This document shows positions 44,612 to 53,172 of a DNA stretch of 64,000 nucleotides, in pieces. The stretch's first letter is position 1. Each line of letters begins with the position of its first letter. Below the pieces are notes generated by a model. It ran no database searches. It saw nothing but the letters and a program-made list of their open reading frames with translations, and was not told where the DNA came from. Source of the stretch: Corynebacterium yonathiae (GTDB lineage Bacteria > Actinomycetota > Actinomycetes > Mycobacteriales > Mycobacteriaceae); NCBI RefSeq assembly GCF_022288805.1, contig NZ_JAKOPM010000009.1:1-64000 (forward strand), read 5' to 3'. The translations under genes and the position numbers were made by a program.

Positions 44612-46087
44612 CTAGACATTGGCATAAGGGTCGCGGATACCCAGGTATTGAACTGAGGTATATTCCTCAATACCCTCAGCGCCACCTTCGCGGCCCAAAC
44701 CGGATTGCTTGACGCCACCGAATGGGGCAGCGGCGTTGGAGATGACGCCGGCGTTGAATCCCATCAGGCCGAATTCGAGGCCGTCGGCCACGCGCCACAG
44801 GCGGTCGGAGTCTTCCGTAAACACATAGGACGCAAGACCATATTCCGTCTCGTTTGCTAGCTCTAGGGCTTCCGCCTCCTCGGTGAAGGTAAGGATGGGC
44901 GCAACTGGGCCGAAGATTTCCTCCTGGGCCACGCGGGTTTCACGTGAAACATTGCTCAGGATCGTGGGGGCATAAAAGTGCCCCTCGCCCTCGCCACGTT
45001 TGCCACCGGTGATAACGGTGGCGGCCTTTTCCACTGCGTCATCCACTAGGGCAGCAATATTGTCGAGCGCTTTAGCTTCAACGAGGGGACCGCATGTAAC
45101 GCCTTCGTCCAAACCATTGCCCACGACGAGCTTATTAAACTCCGCCGCCAACTTTTGCGTAAACTCCTCCGCCACGGACTCGTGCACTAGGAAACGGTTG
45201 GCTGCGGTGCAGGCCTCACCAATATTGCGCATCTTCGCAGCCATGGCTCCCGCTACAGCTTGATCGATATCCGCATCCTCAAAGACGATGAACGGGGCAT
45301 TACCGCCCAGCTCCATGGAGGTGCGCAGCACATTATCCGCGGCGCCCTTTAGTAGCGTCTTTCCCACCGGGGTGGAGCCGGTGAAGGAGAGCTTGCGCAG
45401 GCGGGCGTCGGCAAGCAGAGGCTCCGAAATGGCCGAGGCAGAACTTCCAGAGACCACATTGAGCACACCCTTGGGCAGGCCAGCATCGAGCATGGTTTGC
45501 GCGAAGTACTGCGAAGTCAGCGGGGTAAGCTTGGCCGGTTTCAGGACCATGGTGCAGCCTGCCGCAACGGCAGGGGCCACCTTGCGCGTTGCCATCGCGA
45601 GGGGAAAGTTCCACGGGGTAATCAGCAAGCATGGCCCGACCGGCTTGCGGCGTGTGACCATACGCAAAGTGCCCTCCGGAACGGGGGAGTAGCGACCATA
45701 GTCACGCGTTGCCTCCTCACTAAACCATCGCAGATACTCAGCGCCATAGGTGACCTCACCTTGAGATTCGGCAAGGGGCTTTCCCATTTCAAGGGTCATC
45801 AGCGTCGCGAACTCATCGGCCCGCTCGTGCACCAGCTCGAAGGCCCGGCGGAGGATATTGGCCCGCTCGCGCGGCGTGGTTCGTGCCCACTCATCTTGCA
45901 CCGCACAAGCAGCGTCAAGGGCGGCTACCGCGTCTGCGGAGTTTGCAGATTCTAGCGTGGCTATGGTCTCTCCGGTTGCGGGATTTTCCACCGTGAAAGT
46001 TTCACCGGACGATGCCTTTCGCCACTCGCCCCCAATCAGAAGTTTGGTAGGAACCTTTGCCAATACCTCGCTCGGATTTGAAGTCAT
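44612..46087 (-). CDS. gabD: NAD(P)-dependent succinate-semialdehyde dehydrogenase
   Basis: A 491-residue aldehyde dehydrogenase. The catalytic Cys293 lies in GEACTAANRF and the general-base Glu in MELGGNAPF, with a cofactor-binding LTPLTSQYFAQTM stretch before it. The fold is complete. The GabD call is by overall similarity; other aldehyde dehydrogenases cannot be ruled out. It oxidises succinate semialdehyde to succinate in the GABA pathway. A perfect parS site (44937-44950) lies inside the gene, read as Val380-Ser-Arg-Glu-Thr. It is divergent from the trp operon, sharing a 161-bp promoter region. Confidence 0.85.
   Translation of the reverse strand: MTSNPSEVLAKVPTKLLIGGEWRKASSGETFTVENPATGETIATLESANSADAVAALDAACAVQDEWARTTPRERANILRRAFELVHERADEFATLMTLEMGKPLAESQGEVTYGAEYLRWFSEEATRDYGRYSPVPEGTLRMVTRRKPVGPCLLITPWNFPLAMATRKVAPAVAAGCTMVLKPAKLTPLTSQYFAQTMLDAGLPKGVLNVVSGSSASAISEPLLADARLRKLSFTGSTPVGKTLLKGAADNVLRTSMELGGNAPFIVFEDADIDQAVAGAMAAKMRNIGEACTAANRFLVHESVAEEFTQKLAAEFNKLVVGNGLDEGVTCGPLVEAKALDNIAALVDDAVEKAATVITGGKRGEGEGHFYAPTILSNVSRETRVAQEEIFGPVAPILTFTEEAEALELANETEYGLASYVFTEDSDRLWRVADGLEFGLMGFNAGVISNAAAPFGGVKQSGLGREGGAEGIEEYTSVQYLGIRDPYANV
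44937..44950. other. parS site 1 (inside gabD)
   Basis: Perfect GTTTCACGTGAAAC, the core of the ParB centromere site. In the gabD frame (minus strand) it encodes V380-SRET. Confidence 0.93.
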
Positions 46088-46194
46088 TTACATCACCTTT
46101 CTTCTCTTTCTTAATGGATCCAACAGTACCGCACTCGTTTCCCTCAGGTGCGAATACCAATTGCGTTCTTAGAAAGCCAGCTTGCGCCGCGAGA

Positions 46195-46211
46195 ATATTT
46201 TTCGGAAATAT
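46195..46211. promoter_or_regulatory. inverted repeat in the gabD/trp divergent promoter
   Basis: ATATTT (46195-46200) and AAATAT (46206-46211) form a perfect palindrome with TTCGG between. It sits near the -35 region of the trp promoter, suitable for an operator. Which regulator binds it is unknown. Confidence 0.4.
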
Positions 46212-46235
46212 CTTCCGCTTTATAGAAATCTGGGT

Positions 46236-46241
46236 TAGAGT
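46236..46241 (+). promoter_or_regulatory. trp operon promoter -10 box
   Basis: TAGAGT lies 7 nt before the leader peptide ATG at 46249, which has no Shine-Dalgarno. The leader transcript therefore probably begins at its start codon. No clear -35 hexamer is visible. Confidence 0.5.
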
Positions 46242-46248
46242 AGCTGAC

Positions 46249-46287
46249 ATGAAGAACATGACTACTACTTGGTGGTGGCTCGCTTAA
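46249..46287 (+). CDS. trpL: trp leader peptide (MKNMTTTWWWLA)
   Basis: A 12-residue leader peptide with three consecutive Trp codons at 46270-46278, followed by Leu-Ala-stop. It starts 7 nt past a -10 box and has no ribosome-binding site, so its translation is likely leaderless. The third Trp codon overlaps attenuator segment 1. When tryptophan is scarce, ribosomes stall there and let segments 2 and 3 pair. Its length, the Trp run and the downstream segments together leave little doubt. Confidence 0.93.
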   Translation: MKNMTTTWWWLA

Positions 46288-46341
46288 CCCGCGGGCCATT
46301 CTTCGCAACCAATTTTTAGGCTCGCATTCTGCGGGCCTTTT
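46277..46341 (+). promoter_or_regulatory. trp transcription attenuator
   Basis: Four segments pair as in enteric attenuators. Segment 1 GGCTCGC (46277-46283) and segment 2 GCGGGCC (46291-46297) form the pause hairpin. Segment 3 is GGCTCGC (46319-46325) and segment 4 is GCGGGCC (46331-46337). Segments 1 and 3, and 2 and 4, are identical, so 2:3 (antiterminator) and 3:4 (terminator, followed by TTTT at 46338-46341) compete exactly. High Trp: 3:4 forms. Low Trp: stalling over segment 1 frees 2 to pair with 3. Confidence 0.92.
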
Positions 46342-46417
46342 GGCGTTTTGGTGCCTCTGCTCGTGGAAGCTCAACTTTCGTTTCCCCATTCCCCATACCC
46401 ACCGAAAGGGCACTGCA

Positions 46418-47935
46418 ATGCCATACACCGCTACCCGCGACATACCCTACGGTAATGATGCGGCCGCCATTTTTGACGGCCTCGCGCAATCGCACGACTC
46501 CCTGTTGCTCGAGAGCGCAGACATTGAGACTAAGAAAAGCCTCAACTGCCTCGCTATCCTAAGGGCAGCACTCAAAGTCACGTGCCACGGCCACAGGGTC
46601 GAGGTACAGGTCCTCACAAAAGCGGGGGAGACTCTCCTTCCTTCCCTCTGCGATCGGTTCCGCCAGCGCGTAGTTTCACGTGAAACTACTACCGCTGTAT
46701 TCGAGTTTTCCCCTTCCGCCCAACCCGACGAGCGGAAGCGACTCCTTGCCGAATCTACCGCTGACATTCTGCGTTTCCTGCAACTGGAGGCCACCTATTC
46801 CTCTCCGTTATTGCCATTCCTAGGAGGCGGATTCGCTTATGATTACCTGGCCACCTTCGAAGATCTGCCCGAGGTCAAAACGGGGGCAAATACCTACCCG
46901 GACTATGAGTTCCTGATTGCCCAAACGGTCCTTGAGGTAAACCACCTTCAGGGGACTGCACGCATAGAAGGCTGGGATATAGACCAAAGCCGCCTTAACG
47001 CGGAACTAGATTCCCTAGCGGCGCGGCAAGAGGCTCCACGCCCCACCGCACCACAGAAAGACAAGATCCGTGCGGTGGCTGATACGGATGACGCAGCGTT
47101 TCGCGCGGGCGTTGAAAAGCTCCAACGCAATATCCATGCCGGTGATATCTATCAGGTAGTGCCCGCGCGTTCTTTCACCCTGGAATGTCCGAACGCCCTC
47201 GCGGCCTACCGGGCGCTACGAGAGACCAACCCTTCGCCCTACATGTTTTACGTTCGTGGTGACGGCTATGAACTATTTGGCGCCTCGCCAGAATCCAACC
47301 TCAGGTTTACGCCGGAAGATAGGCAAGTGCAGCTCTATCCCATCGCTGGCACTCGGCCGCGCGGTCTGCGCCGGGACGGCAGTATCAACCATGAACTTGA
47401 TATCCGCAATGAACTAGAAATGCGTACCGACCAAAAGGAAATTGCGGAGCACACGATGCTGGTGGACCTAGCACGCAATGATCTCGCACGGGTAGCCGTT
47501 CCTCGTAGCCGCCAAGTGGCAGAGCTATTGCAGGTGGATCGCTACTCCCGTGTTATGCATTTGGTCTCCCGAGTCACAGCGACGCTCCACCCAGATTTCG
47601 ATGCGCTCGATGCCTATCGTGCCTGTATGAACATGGGCACCCTGACGGGCGCGCCCAAGCTTCGTGCCACCGAACTAGTGCGTCGAACGGAAGGTACACG
47701 GCGCGGATCCTACGGCGGGGCAGTGGGTTACTTGCGCGGCGATGGTGCCATGGATAACTGCATCGTCATCCGCTCCGCCTACGTCCAAGATGGCACCGCA
47801 GTGGTGCAAGCCGGTGCTGGTGTTGTCAAAGATTCCGTCCCACAGGCCGAGGCCGATGAAACGGTACATAAGGCCTACGCCGTGCTCAATGCCATTGCCG
47901 TGGCTCACGGTGCCGAATTGGAGGTACAACGATGA
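46418..47935 (+). CDS. trpE: anthranilate synthase component I
   Basis: A 505-residue enzyme from ATG 46418 behind GAAAGGGCACTGCA. An upstream in-frame reading is rejected because it runs into the attenuator. The N-terminal LLES motif (residues 29-32) lies in the tryptophan-feedback site. PIAGT with Ala (TrpE type) and AGAGVVKDS close the chorismate-binding domain. With TrpG it makes anthranilate from chorismate and glutamine. A perfect parS site at 46673-46686 is read as V86-SRET. The trpG gene overlaps by 4 nt. Confidence 0.97.
   Translation: MPYTATRDIPYGNDAAAIFDGLAQSHDSLLLESADIETKKSLNCLAILRAALKVTCHGHRVEVQVLTKAGETLLPSLCDRFRQRVVSRETTTAVFEFSPSAQPDERKRLLAESTADILRFLQLEATYSSPLLPFLGGGFAYDYLATFEDLPEVKTGANTYPDYEFLIAQTVLEVNHLQGTARIEGWDIDQSRLNAELDSLAARQEAPRPTAPQKDKIRAVADTDDAAFRAGVEKLQRNIHAGDIYQVVPARSFTLECPNALAAYRALRETNPSPYMFYVRGDGYELFGASPESNLRFTPEDRQVQLYPIAGTRPRGLRRDGSINHELDIRNELEMRTDQKEIAEHTMLVDLARNDLARVAVPRSRQVAELLQVDRYSRVMHLVSRVTATLHPDFDALDAYRACMNMGTLTGAPKLRATELVRRTEGTRRGSYGGAVGYLRGDGAMDNCIVIRSAYVQDGTAVVQAGAGVVKDSVPQAEADETVHKAYAVLNAIAVAHGAELEVQR
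46673..46686. other. parS site 2 (inside trpE)
   Basis: Perfect GTTTCACGTGAAAC; encodes V86-SRET in trpE. Confidence 0.95.
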
Positions 47936-48579
47936 GTTCGCCACACATTGTCCTTCTGGATAACTACGATTCCTTTGTTTATAACCTCGTCGATGCCCTA
48001 GCCGAGTTCGATACCACCGTATTTCGCAATACCGTTGCGGTGGAGGAGGTATTGGGGGCTCGGCCCGACATTATCGTGCTTTCCCCCGGCCCCGGCCATC
48101 CACGAGAAGCCGGCTGCATGATGGAGCTTATCGACGCCGCCCTGGGCACCACTCCCATTCTCGGCGTCTGCCTCGGCTTCCAGGCGCTTCTTGAATACCA
48201 CGGTGGGGTAGTTGCGCCCTGCGGCCCGGTACACGGGAAATCCGTTCCGATGACTCTCACGCCAGCCGGGGCTCAGCATCCCGTCTTCCACGGCCTTGCC
48301 ATCGATACCGAACCTGGTCAACCGGGTCATCTCGGCACACAAATACCGGTCGCGCGCTACCACTCGCTCGGCTGTACGGATCTCCCGCGCGGAATGCGTT
48401 GCCTGGCGCACACCTCCTCAGATATTGGTGAGGTAGCCATGGCCGCAGAGACGCTCGACGGGAGGGCCCTAGGTGTGCAATTCCACCCAGAGTCCATTCT
48501 CACACCCACTGGCCCCATCATGCTTGCACGCTGCATTCACCAATTATCTTCCCGCCCCACTATGGAGAAAGAGGACTAA
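47932..48579 (+). CDS. trpG: anthranilate synthase component II (glutamine amidotransferase)
   Basis: A 215-residue class I amidotransferase. The nucleophile is in GVCLGFQALLEYHGG, and the catalytic His-Glu in QFHPESILT. It supplies ammonia to TrpE in the tryptophan pathway. The start overlaps the trpE stop by 4 nt (ATGA). It is a distinct gene, unlike the fused amidotransferase of pabAB in this window. It ends 1 nt before trpD. Confidence 0.96.
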   Translation: MSSPHIVLLDNYDSFVYNLVDALAEFDTTVFRNTVAVEEVLGARPDIIVLSPGPGHPREAGCMMELIDAALGTTPILGVCLGFQALLEYHGGVVAPCGPVHGKSVPMTLTPAGAQHPVFHGLAIDTEPGQPGHLGTQIPVARYHSLGCTDLPRGMRCLAHTSSDIGEVAMAAETLDGRALGVQFHPESILTPTGPIMLARCIHQLSSRPTMEKED

Positions 48580-48580
48580 A

Positions 48581-49615
48581 ATGAATCAACCGGCCCTGCG
48601 AACCTTGCAAGCCTTTCTCAGCAACCCAGACCCAAACATCGAAGAAGCCACGGAGGTATTTACCCCCTTGGCCGTGGGCGCCTACGACGATATTCATATC
48701 GCAGCATTGCTCACCCATATACGCGCCCGTGGCGAAACCTTCCCAGACGTTGCCGGCGCTGCCAAGGCCTTTTTGAAGGTGGGCTATCCATTCCCCATCA
48801 CTGGAAAGGGTCTCATGGATTCCGCCGGTACTGGCGGCGATGGCGCAAATACCATCAATATAACTACGGGTGCCTCGCTCGTCGCCGCTGCCGGGGGAGT
48901 GAAGATGATCAAGCACGGCAACCGCTCGGTCTCTTCCAAGTCTGGATCTGCGGATGTTCTCGAAGCCCTTAATATCCCGCTCGACCTAGATGCCGCCCGA
49001 GCGGTCCGCCAATTTGAAGCCTCTAACTTTACGTTCCTGTTCGCCCCGGCCTACAACCCAGCTATCGCCCACGTGCAACCGGTGCGCAAGGCACTGGGCA
49101 TCCCCACCATATTCAATACCCTCGGACCCCTCTTGTCTCCAGGACGCCCATCGCTCCAAATCATGGGCATTGCAAACCCAGATCAAGGCCAGCTCATTGC
49201 GGAGGTCTTCCGAGAACTTGGCCGCGAGCGCGCCTTAGTCGTCCATGGTGCCGGCACGGATGAGATTGCCACTCATGGCACGACGCAGGCTTGGGAGCTC
49301 AGGAACAGTGAAATTTTCAACTACCAGCTCACCCCTGAGGATCTCGGCATTGAGCGCCATGAGCTGGCGGAGCTGGCCGGCGGCGATGGCGCTGCAAATG
49401 CCCTAGCTCTCCGCGCGGTATTTTCCGGCCGAGGTAAGCCCGCCCATGTGGATGCCATTGCCGCCACTGCCGGAGCCATGTTTTACCTCAACGGGACTAC
49501 CGAGAGTATCGCGATAGGAGTCGCTCACGCTAAGGATCTTATAAATGGCGGCGCTGTCGACGAGTGGCTCGATATTCACGAAAACGCCAACTATGCAGTA
49601 GGGGAGGAGGGCTGA
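48581..49615 (+). CDS. trpD: anthranilate phosphoribosyltransferase
   Basis: A 344-residue enzyme from ATG 48581; it starts 1 nt after trpG with a GAGAAAGAGGA upstream. Family motifs are GTGGDGANTINITT (about 85-98), KHGNRSVSSKSGSADVLE and the VHGAGTDEI region. It transfers phosphoribose from PRPP to anthranilate. The stop overlaps the trpCF ATG (TGATG). Length is normal. Confidence 0.96.
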   Translation: MNQPALRTLQAFLSNPDPNIEEATEVFTPLAVGAYDDIHIAALLTHIRARGETFPDVAGAAKAFLKVGYPFPITGKGLMDSAGTGGDGANTINITTGASLVAAAGGVKMIKHGNRSVSSKSGSADVLEALNIPLDLDAARAVRQFEASNFTFLFAPAYNPAIAHVQPVRKALGIPTIFNTLGPLLSPGRPSLQIMGIANPDQGQLIAEVFRELGRERALVVHGAGTDEIATHGTTQAWELRNSEIFNYQLTPEDLGIERHELAELAGGDGAANALALRAVFSGRGKPAHVDAIAATAGAMFYLNGTTESIAIGVAHAKDLINGGAVDEWLDIHENANYAVGEEG

Positions 49616-51021
49616 TGACGGTGAAGAAATTACCTACCGTGCTCCAAGAGATCGTCGCCCAGCGCCGCACTCATCTGCCGGTCATTCGTGAAAGGTTGTC
49701 CCATGTGGACCTCGCTAGCGTGCCACCCTCGGAGCGCTCGCTTGTCAAAGCACTCGATGGCACCAATCGTTTCATCATGGAATGTAAGTCTGCGTCACCA
49801 TCTCTCGGGTTGATTCGCGCGGACTACCGTCCGGGCGATATCGCCCGCACCTACTCACTCTATGCCTCCGCCATTTCAGTGCTTTGCGAGCCTGAGCGCT
49901 TTGGCGGCGACTATGACCATCTGCAAACCGTCGCGCTATCTACCCATCTGCCGGTGCTGTGCAAAGACTTCATTATTGATCCCATTCAGGTTTACGCCGC
50001 ACGCCACTACGGCGCTGATGCCATCTTGCTCATGATGTCTATCGTTGATGATGACACCTACGTTGAACTCAAGGCGCTGGCTGATGAACTCGAGCTGGAC
50101 GTCCTGACTGAAGCCATCACAGAGAAAGAAGTCCAACGGGCCTTACAGTTAGGTGCGGATATCATCGGTATCAATAACCGCAACCTCCACGATCTCAGCA
50201 TCGACCTAGGGCGCACCAATCATCTCGCTTCCCATATTTCAGAAGGAAAGACTATCGTATCGGAGTCTGGAATCCGCGACAACGCCACCGTCCGCCGGCT
50301 GGGCTCCCACGTGCACGCATTCCTTGTAGGCTCACAACTCAGCCGCCAAGAGGATATCGATCGGGCAGCTCGCGACCTTGTCTACGGCACCAATAAAGTA
50401 TGCGGTCTGACGTCTGCCTCCGCTGCGCAAGCGGCGCGCGCCGCAGGGGCCCGTTATGGAGGACTTATCTTCGCGCAGGATTCGCCGCGTGGTGTTTCAC
50501 GTGAAACCGCGAGAGAGATCATCGCCGCGGAGCCTGGCCTGGACTACGTTGGCGTGACCCGCTCTTCGGATATCGAAGAACTCCGGAGCCTAGCCAAAAT
50601 CCCCGGGCTCAAGGCCCTTCAGCTCCACGCCCCATTCCAAGGAAGTGGGGAAGCGGAGCGAGCATTCCTACACGCGGTCCGCGGGATCGTGGGTGGATTA
50701 CCCCTCTGGCGTGCCGTCGATATGCTCGACCCCGAATTTGCAGCATTGGCGACTGACCTTTCCCCAGAAGCAGACGCACTAGTCCTGGACTCCGGAAGTG
50801 GCGGGTCAGGAACCGCGTTCGAGTGGAACACCATTCCCCCTGAGGTTAAAGATAAGTCCTTCCTCGCCGGCGGACTCCGGTTGGACAACCTCGAAGAAGC
50901 GCTGTCGATAGGCACCATGGGTCTTGACCTCAACTCGGGCCTTGAGTACGCACCCGGCCGAAAGGATGCCTCGCTTGTGTCCCAAGCTTTCAACATCATC
51001 CGACGCTATACACACCCATAG
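49615..51021 (+). CDS. trpCF: bifunctional indole-3-glycerol-phosphate synthase / phosphoribosylanthranilate isomerase
   Basis: A 468-residue fusion, normal for Corynebacterium. The TrpC domain (about 1-255) has MECKSASPS and DILGAD-like [12 protein letters not shown] and VSESGI. The TrpF domain (about 260-468) has [11 protein letters not shown], then LQLHAPFQG and [15 protein letters not shown]. They are steps 3 and 4 of the pathway (isomerase, then indole-glycerol-phosphate synthase). A parS site at 50494-50507 is read as V294-SRET near the start of the TrpF half. Confidence 0.95.
   Translation: MTVKKLPTVLQEIVAQRRTHLPVIRERLSHVDLASVPPSERSLVKALDGTNRFIMECKSASPSLGLIRADYRPGDIARTYSLYASAISVLCEPERFGGDYDHLQTVALSTHLPVLCKDFIIDPIQVYAARHYGADAILLMMSIVDDDTYVELKALADELELDVLTEAITEKEVQRALQLGADIIGINNRNLHDLSIDLGRTNHLASHISEGKTIVSESGIRDNATVRRLGSHVHAFLVGSQLSRQEDIDRAARDLVYGTNKVCGLTSASAAQAARAAGARYGGLIFAQDSPRGVSRETAREIIAAEPGLDYVGVTRSSDIEELRSLAKIPGLKALQLHAPFQGSGEAERAFLHAVRGIVGGLPLWRAVDMLDPEFAALATDLSPEADALVLDSGSGGSGTAFEWNTIPPEVKDKSFLAGGLRLDNLEEALSIGTMGLDLNSGLEYAPGRKDASLVSQAFNIIRRYTHP
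50494..50507. other. parS site 3 (inside trpCF)
   Basis: Perfect GTTTCACGTGAAAC; encodes V294-SRET in trpCF. Confidence 0.95.
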
Positions 51022-51034
51022 AAAGAACACGATC

Positions 51035-52240
51035 ATGACCGTTTCACGTGAAACACTCCTTCCAGCATACTTTGGTGAATTCGGTGGACAGTTCGTCCCT
51101 GAATCCCTGATTCCCGCCCTCGACCAACTTGAGAAGGCTTTTGTAGAAGCACAGAATGACCCATCTTTTCGCGAAGAGCTCAGCGGTCTTTTGCGTGACT
51201 ACCTTGGCCGCCCTACACCACTCACGGAGGCAAAAAACATAGGCGGCAAGGCAAGAATCTTTCTCAAGCGTGAGGACCTCGTACACGGTGGTGCGCATAA
51301 GACGAACCAAGTCCTCGGACAAGCCCTCTTGGCTAAACGTATGGGAAAGACTCGCATCATTGCGGAGACGGGAGCGGGCCAGCACGGCACCGCCACCGCA
51401 CTCGCTTGTGCTCTCTTGGGGCTCGAGTGCGTGATCTATATGGGAGCAAAAGACGTCGCGAGACAGCAACCCAATGTCTTCCGTATGGAGCTGATGAACG
51501 CGAAAGTCGTAGCCGTTGATACCGGATCCGGAACACTTAAGGACGCGGTGAATGAAGCGCTCCGCGATTGGACCGCTACATTCCATGAATCCCACTATCT
51601 CCTTGGCACTGCGGCGGGACCCCATCCTTTCCCCACGATTGTCCGGGAGTTTCATAAGGTGATTTCCAAGGAAGCTAAGCAGCAGATGCTTGAGCACACC
51701 GGTGGTCTTCCGGATGTAGTGGTGGCCTGCGTCGGAGGCGGTTCCAATGCAATCGGCATGTTCGCGGACTTCATAGAGGAAGAACAGGTGGAACTTGTCG
51801 GTGCTGAGCCTGGCGGTGAAGGACTGGACTCTGGCAAGCACGGCGCCACCATCAACAACGGAACTGTAGGCATCCTCCACGGCGCACGAAGCTACCTCAT
51901 GCGGAACACGGACGGTCAAGTGGAAGAATCATATTCCATTTCCGCCGGACTCGACTACCCGGGCGTGGGCCCACAGCATGCTTACCTACACTCCAGCGGA
52001 CGGGCAAAATACGTTGGCATTACGGACGCCGAGGCATTAGAAGCATTCCAACTACTTTCCCAGCGGGAAGGCATCATCCCCGCCCTTGAATCTTCCCATG
52101 CCCTTGCTTACGCATTGAAGCGGAACGACGAAGATATAACCATTTTGGTCTCTCTTTCGGGCCGTGGCGACAAAGATATCGACCATGTTCGCCACACACT
52201 TGAGGCCCATCCAGAATTTAAGCTGCAGGAGGAGCACTAA
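51035..52240 (+). CDS. trpB: tryptophan synthase beta chain
   Basis: A 401-residue PLP enzyme from ATG 51035; the 14-nt gap after trpCF holds GAAAGAA as its only ribosome-binding candidate. The PLP lysine is Lys89 in [12 protein letters not shown]. The phosphate cup [10 protein letters not shown] and [12 protein letters not shown] motifs are present. It condenses indole with serine. Its very N-terminus, [18 protein letters not shown], is set by a parS site at 51041-51054. Normal TrpB length. It overlaps trpA by 1 nt. Confidence 0.97.
   Translation: MTVSRETLLPAYFGEFGGQFVPESLIPALDQLEKAFVEAQNDPSFREELSGLLRDYLGRPTPLTEAKNIGGKARIFLKREDLVHGGAHKTNQVLGQALLAKRMGKTRIIAETGAGQHGTATALACALLGLECVIYMGAKDVARQQPNVFRMELMNAKVVAVDTGSGTLKDAVNEALRDWTATFHESHYLLGTAAGPHPFPTIVREFHKVISKEAKQQMLEHTGGLPDVVVACVGGGSNAIGMFADFIEEEQVELVGAEPGGEGLDSGKHGATINNGTVGILHGARSYLMRNTDGQVEESYSISAGLDYPGVGPQHAYLHSSGRAKYVGITDAEALEAFQLLSQREGIIPALESSHALAYALKRNDEDITILVSLSGRGDKDIDHVRHTLEAHPEFKLQEEH
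51041..51054. other. parS site 4 (5' end of trpB)
   Basis: Perfect GTTTCACGTGAAAC, 6 nt after the trpB start codon; encodes V3-SRET. Confidence 0.95.
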
Positions 52241-53106
52241 TGAGCAACCGATACGAGAACCTATTCCGGTCACTCCACGAAAGGGGAGAGGGCGCGTTCG
52301 TCCCCTTCCTCATGTTGGGCGATCCAACCCCAGAGGACGCGCTGGACATAGTGCGCACCGTTGTCGCGGCCGGTGCTGACGCATTAGAACTAGGCGTTCC
52401 ATTTTCTGATCCCGTGGCCGATGGGCCAACCATTCAGGCGTCTCACCTGAGGGCGCTTGCGGCCGGCGCCACCGTAGATTCCGCCCTAGAACAGGTACGG
52501 GCGATTCGCTCAGAATTCCCTGAGCTTCCCATCGGCATGTTGATTTACGGCAACGTGGCTTTCACGCGCGGCTTCAACCGCTTCTATTCCGAGTTCGCGG
52601 AAGCAGGTGCGGATAGCATCTTGCTTCCCGACGTCCCCGTACGCGAAGGTGCTCCATTTATCGCTGCAGCAGAAAAGGCTGGCATCGATCCAATCTTCAT
52701 CGCCCCGGCTCGCGCTTCCGCAAGCACTCTCGAGGGCGTTGCTCACCACTCGCGCGGCTATATCTACGCCATTTCGCGCGATGGCGTGACAGGTACGGAG
52801 AGGGAATCTGAGACGCTCGGGCTTGAAGAAGTCGTAGCAAACATCAAAAGATTCGATGGTCCTCCGGTACTGCTCGGCTTCGGCATTTCAGCACCCGAGC
52901 ATGTACGCGATGCGGTGGCAGCCGGTGCTGAGGGCGCTATTACTGGCTCAGCCATTACTAAGATCATCGATCGCCACGTTTCACGTGAAACGGCTGCAGA
53001 GAGCACCCAGATTGAAGGGAATTCAAGCCGCGCTCCCATGGACCCTGCGCTGCACAAAGAACTCGCTGAGTTTGTCACCCGCATGAAGGCGGCGACCCGA
53101 AAATAG
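52240..53106 (+). CDS. trpA: tryptophan synthase alpha chain
   Basis: A 288-residue TIM-barrel subunit that cleaves indole-3-glycerol phosphate. The catalytic Glu lies in FVPFLMLGDPTPEDALDIV and the Asp in DSILLPDVP. The phosphate loop is GFGISAPEHVRDAV then GAITGSAITKII. Its last 45 residues include the parS-encoded VSRETAAES (V247) and a variable tail. The start overlaps trpB's stop (TAATG). It is the last trp gene. Confidence 0.97.
   Translation: MSNRYENLFRSLHERGEGAFVPFLMLGDPTPEDALDIVRTVVAAGADALELGVPFSDPVADGPTIQASHLRALAAGATVDSALEQVRAIRSEFPELPIGMLIYGNVAFTRGFNRFYSEFAEAGADSILLPDVPVREGAPFIAAAEKAGIDPIFIAPARASASTLEGVAHHSRGYIYAISRDGVTGTERESETLGLEEVVANIKRFDGPPVLLGFGISAPEHVRDAVAAGAEGAITGSAITKIIDRHVSRETAAESTQIEGNSSRAPMDPALHKELAEFVTRMKAATRK
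52978..52991. other. parS site 5 (inside trpA)
   Basis: Perfect GTTTCACGTGAAAC; encodes V247-SRET, near the C-terminus of TrpA. Confidence 0.95.
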
Positions 53107-53120
53107 TCCCACAACGAATC

Positions 53121-53158
53121 AAACCCCTCGTCTGCTCGCGGCAGCTGACGAGGGGTTT
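53121..53158. terminator. bidirectional terminator after trpA
   Basis: AAACCCCTCGTC (53121-53132) and GACGAGGGGTTT (53147-53158) form a perfect 12-bp stem. It is 15 nt past the trpA stop and 15 nt past the convergent symporter stop, so it likely ends both. Confidence 0.88.
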
Positions 53159-53172
53159 GGTTTAGAGAGCCT

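Noticed and set aside
51044..51919. 291-codon ORF antisense to trpB
   Set aside because: trpB is certain, and the opposite frame shows no motif.
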